Part shown: in pieces, positions 31,360 through 40,801 of the stretch
How the letters are laid out: each line of letters begins with the position of its first letter
Position numbering within the stretch: the first letter of the stretch is position 1
Assembly (NCBI GenBank): GCA_036961445.1
Contig: JBALVO010000010.1
Location: 1-59,243, forward strand
Direction of reading: 5' to 3'
DNA: 59,243 nucleotides
Origin: JBALVO01 sp036961445
GTDB lineage: Bacteria > Pseudomonadota > Gammaproteobacteria > Pseudomonadales > Halieaceae
The notes under the pieces: model-generated
Database searches by the model: none
The model's input: the letters and a program-made list of their open reading frames with translations, nothing else
What the model was told of the DNA's origin: nothing
Made by a program: the position numbers and the translations under genes

Positions 31360-33696
31360 CTAGAAGTTGTAGCGCGCCGTCATACCCACAGTGCGTTCCT
31401 TCAGGATATTGGTCTGGGTGTAGGAGCCCTCGCTGAGGGTGACGTCATAGGCGTCAGGACCGCGCTGGAAGACAACCTCGTCTTCGTCGGTTACGTTCTT
31501 GGCCCAGACGGAAACATCCCAGGTGAACTCGTTGCTGCGCCAGCCGACAAACATATCCAGTGTCTGGTAAGACTTGAATTCGTCTGTGGTATTGCCCAGG
31601 CCCGCGGAGGCATCGGTGTTGATGCGATCATCCGTGTATTTAAACAGTCCGCGCACGTAGATCTCGGTAGAATCCAATGGGAAAAAGTATTCTGAGTTCA
31701 GCGATACAGACCACTCGGGCTCGCCACCGAGGGCATCGCCATCGATATCACAAGAGCCCAGTGATTCACCCGGTTCACGGTCGTTACAGGGCTTGGTGGC
31801 GCCATCCCATTCGCCTTTACTGTAACTTACAGCGCCACCGGCGTTCCACGTTTCGGTCAACAGTATGCGGCCTTCAAATTCGACGCCCCAGATGTTCGCA
31901 TCACCGTTGAACACAAGTCCCCCCGGCACGTTCTGCGGGATGCCTTGATCATCAAGTACTTCGATCCCGCGCACAAAACCCTGGTAATCACTGAATGCCT
32001 GGTAGTACACAGCGCCATTGAGGGTTGCCCTGCCGTCCAGCAGGCGGCTTTTGAAGCCCAGTTCGAAGGCATCGCTGTCTTCCGAGTCATAGAGCAGATT
32101 GTCCAGGCCTACCAGTTCCCCGGCAGGTCCAGGGCTGATAGAGATGCCGCCGTTGCGGTAGCTGCGATTGTAGGAGCCGTACAATGATATATCGTCAGTC
32201 CAGTCCCAGCGCAGTTTCAGCGAGCCGGTCCAGGAGTCGTCCTGGGGGTCAGTTTCGCTGTCAGGGACCGCTTCTAGCGGGAAAGCTGCGCTTAAACCAG
32301 CGTCTATCACGCTTGCAAACGGAGCCAGGGGTGGGGGCACATAGGTCAGTCCAGCATAATATACATCCGTCCGGCGAAAGTTGTCGTAGTCGGTCCAGCG
32401 CAGGCCGGCTTCCAGCTGCAGGGTACTGGTCAGATAGAAAGTATTGAAGGTAAAAAGCGCGAAGTCATTCGCATTTACCGGGATGATTGTTTTCGTCCCG
32501 TACCCTATCGCTAACGGGCCAACAAATTGTAAAGAGTTGCCGTTAAAAACCGTGTCTGTATTTTGGTCTTTGTAATAGACACCGACCATATAATCCCAGA
32601 AGTCGTTGTCCAGTGAGGCGAGCCGCAACTCGTAGGACCAACTTTCGGTGTCGGTAGTGGAGTTCTGCGAGGTGGGGCCTTCGGTGGGGAGCGGGTCAAC
32701 TGAGCGGATGGTATTGGCGCGGTCGACTTCTTCCCAGTAGTACTTGCTTGTATCCTGGTAGGCGACGATGCCTGTTACTTCATGGTCCATTACCTCCCAG
32801 TTCATGATCAGGTTGGTCAGAGCATCGATATCAAATTTCCCCACGTTGTCGGTGGGTGCCAGGGCAATGTTGTCATCGGGACTAAGGGTCGGGCGCACAC
32901 CCAGGGCGTCGACGCCGGTCATTGCCTTGGGATCATCGGTATCGTTATCCAGCCATTGGTAGATCAGTTCGGCGTTGAAGGTATCCGTAACTTGCCAGAC
33001 AGTGCTGAGTCGGGCGGACGTGGTTTCGGCTTCCTGGTCGTCGAAGCCGGTAGTTATATTCTCTACATCGGCGCCGTTATTGGTCTCATAAACACCGGCA
33101 ATACGCACCCCCAGCTTATCCTTTATCAGCGGCATGCCGTAGGCAAATTGACCGTTGATACCGTCATTATCCGCAGCGCTGCCCTGTATATATCCGCCGG
33201 ATTCGTAGAGGTCAGCTCGCTTGGTAATAATATTTATCGCGCCGCCGGGGGAGGTGCGTCCCTGCAGGGTACCTTGAGGACCGCGCAGTACTTCCACTCG
33301 CTCCAGGTCGAACATCGGGGTGAAGGCGACATCCGGCCGTACGACAGCATCATTCCAGTAAGGGTCCACCGCGGCGGAGGCACCCGACTCGGGGTCTACA
33401 CTTACCCCGCGCATGGAGATCAGACTATTGCGTGCGTTGGGGCTGGCCAGGGTCAAGCCCGCGGTTTGCTGCGCCAGGGAGTTGAAATCGAATGCCTGGA
33501 ACTTGTTAATGTCGTCCCCGCTCACCACGTTTACGGTAGCAGAAATGTCCTGCACCGACTCTACCCGTTTCTGGGCGGTCACTATGACTTCTTCCAGTAC
33601 CAGGTTCTGCGACATCGCTGGCGTGGTGGCCATGGCGAGTGCTGCAGCAATAGCGGTCTTGCGGACAGTAATAGGGGTGAGTTTCTTTTGTTTCAT
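31360..33696 (-). CDS. TonB-dependent outer-membrane receptor
   Basis: Outer-membrane transporter of 778 residues from a different subfamily than the two receptors near 4-10 kb. A signal peptide ends at ATTPAMSQ. Then come LVLEEVIVTAQKRVESVQDI (TonB-box and plug start), SLISMRGVSVDPESGASAAV, VEVLRGPQGTLQGRTSPGG and the aromatic end GMTARYNF. This layout is common in sphingomonad- and Halieaceae-type receptors of unknown hydrophobic or sterol-like ligands. It is followed by a strong terminator and then the alkylsulfatase-like gene, hinting at a shared substrate. Confidence 0.92.
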   Translation of the reverse strand: MKQKKLTPITVRKTAIAAALAMATTPAMSQNLVLEEVIVTAQKRVESVQDISATVNVVSGDDINKFQAFDFNSLAQQTAGLTLASPNARNSLISMRGVSVDPESGASAAVDPYWNDAVVRPDVAFTPMFDLERVEVLRGPQGTLQGRTSPGGAINIITKRADLYESGGYIQGSAADNDGINGQFAYGMPLIKDKLGVRIAGVYETNNGADVENITTGFDDQEAETTSARLSTVWQVTDTFNAELIYQWLDNDTDDPKAMTGVDALGVRPTLSPDDNIALAPTDNVGKFDIDALTNLIMNWEVMDHEVTGIVAYQDTSKYYWEEVDRANTIRSVDPLPTEGPTSQNSTTDTESWSYELRLASLDNDFWDYMVGVYYKDQNTDTVFNGNSLQFVGPLAIGYGTKTIIPVNANDFALFTFNTFYLTSTLQLEAGLRWTDYDNFRRTDVYYAGLTYVPPPLAPFASVIDAGLSAAFPLEAVPDSETDPQDDSWTGSLKLRWDWTDDISLYGSYNRSYRNGGISISPGPAGELVGLDNLLYDSEDSDAFELGFKSRLLDGRATLNGAVYYQAFSDYQGFVRGIEVLDDQGIPQNVPGGLVFNGDANIWGVEFEGRILLTETWNAGGAVSYSKGEWDGATKPCNDREPGESLGSCDIDGDALGGEPEWSVSLNSEYFFPLDSTEIYVRGLFKYTDDRINTDASAGLGNTTDEFKSYQTLDMFVGWRSNEFTWDVSVWAKNVTDEDEVVFQRGPDAYDVTLSEGSYTQTNILKERTVGMTARYNF

Positions 33697-33862
33697 TATG
33701 CGGTACCTATGCCAGTTATCGCGAACGATTAGCCCACGGTGGGCGTAATTCAGAGCGCACTCATTATATTTATTTGTCGCTCTTCAATCCCTGATAGGCG
33801 GCAAACAGATAGTATCCTGCTAGCGGGCAGATTAAGTAGCCTGAATGAGGTATGACATGTCC

Positions 33863-33886
33863 AAATCGGTCAATAATGACCGATTT
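33863..33886. promoter_or_regulatory. 10-bp-arm palindrome upstream of TonB receptor
   Basis: Perfect arms AAATCGGTCA and TGACCGATTT flank ATAA. The site lies 167 bases before the receptor start and 83 bases after the end of the efflux operon on the same (minus) strand. It could be a dimeric-regulator operator or a weak terminator for the efflux operon. A second imperfect GC-rich hairpin at about 33933-33958 is nearer that operon's end. The region 33697-33968 otherwise shows nothing. Confidence 0.4.
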
Positions 33887-33968
33887 TCTCTGCTGATTCG
33901 GTGATGGTTTAGCTGTCTATACTTGAAAGGCGTCGCGTCGGGCGGAGTCGCCCGGCGCAAAGGAGTGA

Positions 33969-35048
33969 TTACACCGCTTGTTGTTCCAGCCACAGTCCAA
34001 ATAGTTTGTACCAGATAGACAGGACTACTGCTCCGATAAACAACCCGATAATACCGGACATGACCATGCCGCCAATGGCACCAATAAGGATTACGGGCAT
34101 CGGAATGTCCAGTCCGCGGCCCATCAGTATGGGCTTGAGGATGTTGTCACTGGCACCGGCCACCAGTTCGTACACCATGAAAATCACAGCAGTGGTGGTA
34201 TCGAAGACCGAGAATGCATAGACGATGATAGGGGCCACGACTATCAGTGCTGGGAGTTGGGCGATGGCCAGGACGAGTATGATCGTGCTCCAGATCGGAG
34301 CCCCGGGTATGCCCACCACGAACAGACCGATGGCGACTAGCACGGTCTGGATAATGGCCACTCCTATCACGCCCTGTAAAACGCTGCGTACTGTGGCTAC
34401 GGTCAGGGGCGCCCATTCGCCGCCGGGGTTCAGCCCGCCTATCCGCACGAAAAATCGGTGTGCTGCGTCTCCACAACTCTCTGCAAATGTCATGAAGACG
34501 CCGGCGATAATCAGCGATACTACAAACATCAGTACACCGACCAGGCTGCCGCCAATTCGCTTGAGTGCTGCACCACTAAATTCCTTGATCTGGGTCGCAT
34601 TCTTGAGCAGGAAAGCTTCCAGGTCTTGATTGGCGGCGCTCCAGGCGGTGAATACTTTTTCCCCTATAAGCGGCCAGTCCGCGACCTTCGCCGACGGTGG
34701 TGGTACCTGTAACTCGCCAGACTCCAGCCCGGCACTCAATTTTTTAATACCACCCAGTGTCGCCTCTGTCACCGACCAGGTGGGTAGCACCAGGGCCAGT
34801 ATGAAGAGCAGGGTCACTACAGTGGCGGCTAAACCGCGGCGTCCGCCCAACTTGGGCTGCAGCCATTTCACCAGTGGGAATGCTGCCATGGCGATAATCG
34901 CTCCCCACAGGATGGGTGTAACGAAGGGTTTGATAATATCGTAGGAGAATATCAGTAGTATCAATAGCAGGCCGATACGCAGTGCCGACTCGATCATGTT
35001 GCGCACGAATAATGGATCGTATCCGGCGTTGGGTTGTTGGTTTTCCAC
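33969..35048 (-). CDS. AI-2E/PerM family transporter
   Basis: Inner-membrane protein of 359 residues with about eight helices of the AI-2E exporter (UPF0118/PerM) family. N-terminal helices include LRIGLLLILLIFSYDIIKPF and PILWGAIIAMAAFPL. The typical middle shows RSVLQGVIGVAIIQTVLVAI, and the end has DIPMPVILIGAIGGM and GLFIGAVVLSIWYKLF. Family members include autoinducer-2 exporters and Na+(Li+)/H+ antiporters, so the substrate is open. It is the last gene of a six-gene minus-strand operon, 28 bases after the K+ channel gene. Confidence 0.87.
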   Translation of the reverse strand: MENQQPNAGYDPLFVRNMIESALRIGLLLILLIFSYDIIKPFVTPILWGAIIAMAAFPLVKWLQPKLGGRRGLAATVVTLLFILALVLPTWSVTEATLGGIKKLSAGLESGELQVPPPSAKVADWPLIGEKVFTAWSAANQDLEAFLLKNATQIKEFSGAALKRIGGSLVGVLMFVVSLIIAGVFMTFAESCGDAAHRFFVRIGGLNPGGEWAPLTVATVRSVLQGVIGVAIIQTVLVAIGLFVVGIPGAPIWSTIILVLAIAQLPALIVVAPIIVYAFSVFDTTTAVIFMVYELVAGASDNILKPILMGRGLDIPMPVILIGAIGGMVMSGIIGLFIGAVVLSIWYKLFGLWLEQQAV

Positions 35049-35076
35049 GTTGTTTACCTCTGTTAGATCACTGTTA

Positions 35077-35742
35077 TTAGTGCGGATGTTTAGTGGCTCG
35101 CGCCCCGATCAAGCTTGCTACCACTACCGCCATATAAAAGGTTCCGAAAATAGCCTGCAGGTATACCAGTACCCGGCTGACGGGTACAGCGGGGCTAATG
35201 TCGCCGTAACCCAGGGTGGTCATGGTAACGTAGCTGAAATAGGTAGTAATGGCAAAATTGTCGTTCCAGTTTTTATATTCAAGACCATTAAATGCGCCGT
35301 GCCAGAATTCCAGTGTGATCAAGTATAGCGTGGACCAGATTATACCCAGCAGCAGATACACCGCCACCGCACCGACGATAGTGTTGGCTTCGATTTGACG
35401 TTTGCCTGAAAACAGCACTTGCTTGGCTGCGGCATAAGCCATGCCGCAGTAAAAAATCAGCGCAGTCGTCAGGCTGATAACTGGCGCAACTGTCCAATGG
35501 GTAAATTCGCGTATGCCATTGACGGCCAAAATCAGTACTACCATGAACGTTATAAAAACTCGCCAGCGTCTGCTCAGGTTAAGACTGAGATAGGCCACTA
35601 TCTCGGTGAATAGAATGACACCCTGCAGTGCCCGGTGACTTTCTTTACTTGGAAATGAATCGGCAACGGCGGAGAATAACAGCAGGAATACCAGGGCTAG
35701 CGTGAAGTAGAAGAAGTTGTTGTGTGAGTTAACGGTTTCCAT
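35077..35742 (-). CDS. Two-TM-type potassium channel protein
   Basis: Inner-membrane ion channel of 221 residues. The selectivity filter is in TMTTLGYGDISPAVPVSRVL near residue 170, preceded by a pore helix and flanked by membrane helices. Additional N-terminal helices (FFYFTLALVFLLLFSAV and others) suggest a voltage-sensor-like or four-helix extension without an obvious charged S4. No C-terminal RCK domain is present. Its place between a HlyD-type adaptor and an AI-2E-family exporter suggests ion or membrane-potential support for the export system. Confidence 0.88.
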   Translation of the reverse strand: METVNSHNNFFYFTLALVFLLLFSAVADSFPSKESHRALQGVILFTEIVAYLSLNLSRRWRVFITFMVVLILAVNGIREFTHWTVAPVISLTTALIFYCGMAYAAAKQVLFSGKRQIEANTIVGAVAVYLLLGIIWSTLYLITLEFWHGAFNGLEYKNWNDNFAITTYFSYVTMTTLGYGDISPAVPVSRVLVYLQAIFGTFYMAVVVASLIGARATKHPH

Positions 35743-35767
35743 GCTCGGTATTACCCCCTGCTCGTGT

Positions 35768-36652
35768 TTATCGTGACTCGTCCATTACCATTACAGATGC
35801 GGTGAGGCCAAAACGCAGCTCAACCTCCCCCGGTACTTTATCCAGTTTGATGCGCACGGGTATACGTTGGGCCAGGCGTATCCATTGAAACACCGGCTTA
35901 ATACTGGGTAGCAGTTTAGCGCCGGTATTGCCGTCGGAAGGCGCAATGCCCCACCCCAGGGATTCTACCGTGCCGCTCAAGGGCTGCTCCGGGTAAGCCA
36001 TCAGGGTCACTCGGGCGGGGTCCCCGATTTTAAATTTGCCGATTTGGCTTTCACGAAAATAGCCAAATACCCAAAAACTGTTGCTGTCGACCAGCGCGAT
36101 GATCGGGGTGTTGGCCACGGCCTGGGTGCCGATCTGAAAATCGACATTGGAAACGTAACCGTCCACCGCAGCGTATACCTGGGTATAGCTGAGATTGAGC
36201 TTTGCGCTGCGCAGATTTTCCTTTGATACATCAATCTGGCTCAGCGACTGCAGGTAGTTTGCCTCACGCCTGTTAAGGTCTTTCTGGGACACTGCCCCAG
36301 GATCTTTTTCGAAGATTTCTTGCAGGCGATCGTACTCAATTTTCGAAGACCTGGAGCTGATTTGATCGCGCTTCAGGTTGGCTTCGGCCTGCGCGATGGC
36401 GATCTCGAAAGTCTCCTGGTCGATCTTGAATAATAAATCGCCCTGATGCACAAACTGATTATCGATAACCGCAATATGTGTCACCATTCCGGAGACCCTG
36501 GGCGCTACCTGAATGACATGGCCGCGAACCTGGCCGTCGCGGGTCCAGGGGTTGTGAATGTACTCTTCGAAGGCCTGGTAGGCGTACCACGCTACCGCCG
36601 CAATTACCGCCAGGTTGATTATACTCAGGCTGAGTTTTTTGAGGAATTTCAC
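35768..36652 (-). CDS. HlyD/EmrA-type membrane fusion protein (AaeA-like)
   Basis: Periplasmic adaptor of 294 residues anchored by one N-terminal helix (INLAVIAAVAWYAYQAF). Typical features are NPWTRDGQVRGHVIQVAPRV, the lipoyl-like half VHQGDLLFKID, a short coiled-coil, SYTQVYAAVDGYVSN and a beta-barrel near the C-terminus. It matches the AaeA family, which pairs with FUSC-type pumps (AaeB) for aromatic acid efflux. It lies 37 bases after the DUF1656 gene, in the expected order for such loci. Confidence 0.9.
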   Translation of the reverse strand: MKFLKKLSLSIINLAVIAAVAWYAYQAFEEYIHNPWTRDGQVRGHVIQVAPRVSGMVTHIAVIDNQFVHQGDLLFKIDQETFEIAIAQAEANLKRDQISSRSSKIEYDRLQEIFEKDPGAVSQKDLNRREANYLQSLSQIDVSKENLRSAKLNLSYTQVYAAVDGYVSNVDFQIGTQAVANTPIIALVDSNSFWVFGYFRESQIGKFKIGDPARVTLMAYPEQPLSGTVESLGWGIAPSDGNTGAKLLPSIKPVFQWIRLAQRIPVRIKLDKVPGEVELRFGLTASVMVMDESR

Positions 36653-36689
36653 TGACGTCGACCCCTATTCGAATGTGCCATATGCGACA

Positions 36690-36902
36690 TTATATTTTTA
36701 TCCAGAAAGCGTTCATCAGCAGGATGTAAAGTGTCATCAGCGTCAGAAAAGTGCTGGATGGCAGCATGATATACCGGCTCAGGCGCAATTTGTTGAGTAT
36801 TGTGATCGTTAACCAGGCGCCGAGCAGGGCCAACGTAAATACCGGTACCAGTGGCGACAGGTAGACATCGCCCAGGGCGAGTTCATGGGGGATTTCATTC
36901 AT
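36690..36902 (-). CDS. DUF1656 (AaeX-like) small membrane protein
   Basis: Protein of 70 residues with two membrane helices. It begins MNEIPHELALGDVYLSPLV, the conserved start of the DUF1656 family, and ends with FLTLMTLYILLMNAFW. The start at 36902 overlaps the end of the outer-membrane factor gene by eight bases. An upstream in-frame ATG lies inside that gene and is not used here. Family members sit beside AaeA and AaeB homologues; their exact role is not known. Confidence 0.88.
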   Translation of the reverse strand: MNEIPHELALGDVYLSPLVPVFTLALLGAWLTITILNKLRLSRYIMLPSSTFLTLMTLYILLMNAFWIKI

Positions 36903-38514
36903 CTCTATCCTCCCCGACAATGGTCTCCGGCTCCAGGTAATCGCCCCAGTCGGTGCGCTCCCGCATTTGCTCAACTGTGGCTGGTTTAACCAGCGGCACA
37001 CTGGTGCTGAGTGGTTCCCAGCCGCCTCCCAGGGCCTTGTACAGTGCCACTATCTGATTGGCGATACTGCCTCGGGTCTGCGCATAGCCATCTTCACGTA
37101 GCGTCATTTTCTCCACGGTGCTGAGCAGTCGCTGGTAGGTCACTAAACCATTATTGTATTGGTTGGCAGAGATATTGAACGCGCGTATGGATGATTCCAC
37201 AGCCTTGAAGTCATAGACACTCTTGTCCACGGTATAGCGGTAAGCCACCATGGCATTGGACACCTCGCTTACCGCCTGCAGTACGCTCTGGTTGTAATTA
37301 GTCAGGCTTTCCTGGAACAGTGCATCCTCGATGCGCACCCGGTTCTTTATTCGGTCGTACTGAAAAATATTCCAGCTCAAGCCGGGTCCTATATTCGCAA
37401 CCACCGCATCGGAAGCGTCGAAGCTGTTGCTGGATCCGACGGTTTGACTCAGCCCAACGGATCCAAACAAGAAAAACTGGGGATACAGGTCTGCTTCTGT
37501 CAGGCCGATACGCGCGCTTTGGGCGCGAGTCTGCAGCTCTGCAACCTTAAGGTCCGGGCGGCGCATGACCAGTTGTGGATCAATACTGGGCTGTAGGTCC
37601 GGGGCTTGGGGAATGACCGAGTATTTAGCGTATTTATCCGTCGCCGCCTCTTGTCGCATGGTTTGATTGATACGCTCGTCCAGACCCGGCACCTCTCGCT
37701 GGTCGGCGATCTTGAGCAAAGGTTCGACTTTCTCTGGTATGGTGCCCAGTAGCACCGCGATAGCGTTGCGGGCCTGTAAGCGTGTGATGTTCAGCACAGG
37801 CAGGGATGATTGTGTGGCGTACAACTGGGTTTTGGCCTGCTGTACATCCAGTTCTGACACATTGCCAGCGTCGAACTGCACCTGGGTCATATCCACCACC
37901 CGTTGCTGTATAGCGATGTTCTGTTTAGACAGGAACATGCGCTCCTGGGCGGTACGATAATTAATGTAATTACGAGCGATCTCTGCGCTGATGGTAACCA
38001 GTACGTCGTGATAGGAGGCGATAGTGGCGTACAGGGTAGCTTCGGAAGACTCGATACCCCGCGCATACTTGCCCCAGATGTCCATTTCCCAGCTTACATC
38101 CAATCCCAGGTTGGCGGATTTGAACCAGTCCTCGTTGCGATACAGTCCGGAGAAGTTGGCGTTGACCTGTTGCTGTTGCGGGAAGACCAGCGCATCACTG
38201 ATGCCCAACGCTGCGCGCGCCTGCACAATGCGTAAACCAGCGGCTGCGATAGACAGGTTCTGTTGTGCGCCCTGGCTAATTAATTCGTTCAGCACCGGAT
38301 CATTGAATAGCTCCCACCACGCGGCGATAGCCCGGGTTTCGGTGGCCGTCTCTGTGGCGCTCCAGTTGCTGGGTAACTCTGCCGGTGCCGGCGCCTCGTA
38401 GTCAGGGCCCAATGTGGTGCAGGCTGCCAGCAGGCCGGTCAGGATGAAGGTAGCAATGCGCCGTGTTACTACGGTGGTTGCGGTGACAACAACAGGGTTG
38501 GATTTATGTATCAC
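36895..38514 (-). CDS. Outer-membrane efflux lipoprotein (NodT/OprM family)
   Basis: TolC-like channel of 539 residues. A signal peptide with lipobox TGLLAAC (Cys near residue 32) is followed by TTLGPDYEAPAPAELPSNW, the NodT-family start. Two OEP repeats are visible, with RRPDLKVAELQTRAQSARIG in the second half. The C-terminus ends in an acidic tail, ETIVGEDRDE. The gene overlaps the FUSC gene upstream by one base and the DUF1656 gene downstream by eight bases, so the outer-membrane exit belongs to this efflux operon. Confidence 0.91.
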   Translation of the reverse strand: MIHKSNPVVVTATTVVTRRIATFILTGLLAACTTLGPDYEAPAPAELPSNWSATETATETRAIAAWWELFNDPVLNELISQGAQQNLSIAAAGLRIVQARAALGISDALVFPQQQQVNANFSGLYRNEDWFKSANLGLDVSWEMDIWGKYARGIESSEATLYATIASYHDVLVTISAEIARNYINYRTAQERMFLSKQNIAIQQRVVDMTQVQFDAGNVSELDVQQAKTQLYATQSSLPVLNITRLQARNAIAVLLGTIPEKVEPLLKIADQREVPGLDERINQTMRQEAATDKYAKYSVIPQAPDLQPSIDPQLVMRRPDLKVAELQTRAQSARIGLTEADLYPQFFLFGSVGLSQTVGSSNSFDASDAVVANIGPGLSWNIFQYDRIKNRVRIEDALFQESLTNYNQSVLQAVSEVSNAMVAYRYTVDKSVYDFKAVESSIRAFNISANQYNNGLVTYQRLLSTVEKMTLREDGYAQTRGSIANQIVALYKALGGGWEPLSTSVPLVKPATVEQMRERTDWGDYLEPETIVGEDRDE

Positions 38515-40670
38515 TAGAATTTGGTTTCCCCTAATTGTTGCCAGTCCAGTGCTGCCTGGGCATCGCTACAGGCCTGTATGCTGGACAGTATAGAAGCCTG
38601 TAAACTCAGGTAGACATAGAATTGCGCGAGCTGTCGCTGATCATAGCGTTGCAGGTAATCGTCGCCCAGCAATTCGTCAAGCCGGGCTTCTACACCGGTG
38701 CGGTCGGTGCCAAGCTCCTGCAAAAACTGATCTTGAGCACCTGCGGCCAGGGCATCACACATTTGCGCTAGAGGGTTGTGGCGGGTACTTGCCCACGTGA
38801 GAGTAATTAGCGGATTCTCCATAAATTCTGGCTGGCGCACAGCCAGGACTTGCAGCTGTCCAAGCAGTAGCTCGCAGGCGCGGTTCAGGTTTTTTATCTG
38901 TTGCTGGCCATTGGCAGTAAAGTACTTCTCATCGATCTTTGCACCCCAGCTGTGTAGTTTGGACAGCAGTGCGGCACCGCTGCCAAGGCGCAGACCAGAG
39001 ATTAGTTTTGCCAGACCGGGCGCCGCTGCAGTGTGCCGCAAAGACCTACCGCAGTGCTGGAAAAACCTGCGACGCAGACTGCTGTAAATCCTCTCTGCTT
39101 TGCTGGTAAACGGGAAGTGCACTGAAATGATGAGCATCGTACACACCAGGTAAAACATGAGTATTATCAGCAGAATTGCGTCAAAGTTGTAACTCATGGT
39201 GTTTTGTATGCCCAGGGTAAATAAACCTAACAGGAAAAATATGGAGACGGGTCCCTGAAAAACATAAAACCCGATAAACGCGTAACTGAAAAGAAAAACC
39301 GCAAGCTCCAACCAGTGCGTCATTTGTGGCAGTAGGAAAACGTAGGCTGGCAGAGCGAAGATGAAACCTACCGTAAACAGTATAAACAGCAGTTTGGGTG
39401 TAACCGGCGTATAGGATACCAACGGGATCAGAATGGTGCACATAGTGACAAACATAAATCCGCCCGGCGGATTGAAATGAATCCAGATAGCGCTGGCAAT
39501 CCAGAAAGAGCTGAATGCGCGCAGTGCAGTCTTGAAATTCTCCATATCCAGCCATATAAACGCCGGCTTGCCACGAGGCTTGCGGCTAGCACTAAAGCCG
39601 CCGCGGTCAAACAGTAGGCTATCCAGGGCGACGATCAGGTCGGCCAGCACCAGCTGAATTCTCTGCAGTAGCTCTGCACGGGTGGCAACTGCTGCTGCGG
39701 TCAGGTGTGTTTCTTCGTCCAGGCTGCCATAGTTGTACTGGATCGCCAGGGGGGGAATGTCCCTGTCTGTGCTGTGTCCTTGCCAGGCACATTCGACCTG
39801 GCCAAACATGCCTTGTATCTGCTGCACCAGTTGATCGTAGTTGGCCAGATAGAGGCCGAATTCAACTTCTGTGTGCGTCTCCTGTTTTAAGGCAGGTATC
39901 AGTAGTGATTCCAGTTCTTCGTAGCAACTGACCACCGTGTTCCATTCCGGAAGATACGCTGCCACGGTGTCATCTCCATTTTTGGCCGAGGCGAATTGTG
40001 TCTGGAAGCTTTCCTCGTCAGCCAATAGCGCAGACAATTGCTCGTCAAGGCCGCCTTTTTGTGGGCTCAGTGGATGTATCAACCGCTCGAAGGCTCGCTG
40101 GTAGCCATTGGCCACGCCCGCGGCCAGTGCCCGGGTGTTGTCGGCGGTTTTAACCGGCCACAGCACGCTGGCTATGACGGTGTATACCATGACGCCAAAA
40201 GCCGTCATAAATGCCCTGTCTACGCCATACAAAAATGCACCATCAGCGTCGCCACCGTTGAACACCATTAGCGTAACCACCGCCGTGAGCATGAACACGG
40301 TACTGTCACCCTGGTAGGCGTTATACAAGTAGATGATAATCGACACCACGACTGAAGCAGCCAGCAGGTAAACCATGCGATCCTGGGGGTAAATAGCAAT
40401 AAGGGCGAGCCCCATGATGGCGCCTGCAAGCGTTCCCAGCACCCGCAGTACTCCCTTTTGCAAGGAATCCGATACCATGCCGGTGGCCGCGATCAGCATC
40501 ACTGTAGTGGCGGCGGTTTGCGGTTGCGGCCAGCCCATACTCATGGGTATCAGATAGGCGAGGGTAAGGCTCAACGCCGTTTTGGTGGCATATCTGAATT
40601 TTGCCGGTGAGGGACTCTCTCCGGACCCGGCTTCGGTGGTTGCGTTCTGGCTTGCTGGCGCTGCTGGCAT
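38514..40670 (-). CDS. FUSC-family efflux pump (AaeB-like)
   Basis: Inner-membrane protein of 718 residues with two blocks of about five helices separated by a large soluble part, the layout of fusaric-acid-resistance/AaeB pumps. N-terminal LAYLIPMSMGWPQPQTAATT and LRVLGTLAGAIMGLALIAIY are family-like, and the second block contains SFWIASAIWIHFNPPGGFMF. Such pumps export aromatic carboxylic acids or toxins. It is the first gene of the operon FUSC, outer-membrane factor, DUF1656, HlyD, K+ channel, AI-2E exporter. Confidence 0.9.
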   Translation of the reverse strand: MPAAPASQNATTEAGSGESPSPAKFRYATKTALSLTLAYLIPMSMGWPQPQTAATTVMLIAATGMVSDSLQKGVLRVLGTLAGAIMGLALIAIYPQDRMVYLLAASVVVSIIIYLYNAYQGDSTVFMLTAVVTLMVFNGGDADGAFLYGVDRAFMTAFGVMVYTVIASVLWPVKTADNTRALAAGVANGYQRAFERLIHPLSPQKGGLDEQLSALLADEESFQTQFASAKNGDDTVAAYLPEWNTVVSCYEELESLLIPALKQETHTEVEFGLYLANYDQLVQQIQGMFGQVECAWQGHSTDRDIPPLAIQYNYGSLDEETHLTAAAVATRAELLQRIQLVLADLIVALDSLLFDRGGFSASRKPRGKPAFIWLDMENFKTALRAFSSFWIASAIWIHFNPPGGFMFVTMCTILIPLVSYTPVTPKLLFILFTVGFIFALPAYVFLLPQMTHWLELAVFLFSYAFIGFYVFQGPVSIFFLLGLFTLGIQNTMSYNFDAILLIILMFYLVCTMLIISVHFPFTSKAERIYSSLRRRFFQHCGRSLRHTAAAPGLAKLISGLRLGSGAALLSKLHSWGAKIDEKYFTANGQQQIKNLNRACELLLGQLQVLAVRQPEFMENPLITLTWASTRHNPLAQMCDALAAGAQDQFLQELGTDRTGVEARLDELLGDDYLQRYDQRQLAQFYVYLSLQASILSSIQACSDAQAALDWQQLGETKF

Positions 40671-40801
40671 ATAGCCTCTGCTTTTTGTTATTGTCCTACT
40701 GACGACATAAGGCAGTGTCGTCGTGAGGAGTCTACTTGATACAGAGCTGTTCGGCTATTTGTGCTAAGTTTAATGCGTTAATTTACTGTAGGAGAAATGG
40801 G

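Noticed and set aside
32782..33732. 316-codon plus-strand ORF opposite the fourth TonB receptor
   Set aside because: It is antisense to a well-supported receptor, has no family features and reflects codon bias of the opposite strand.
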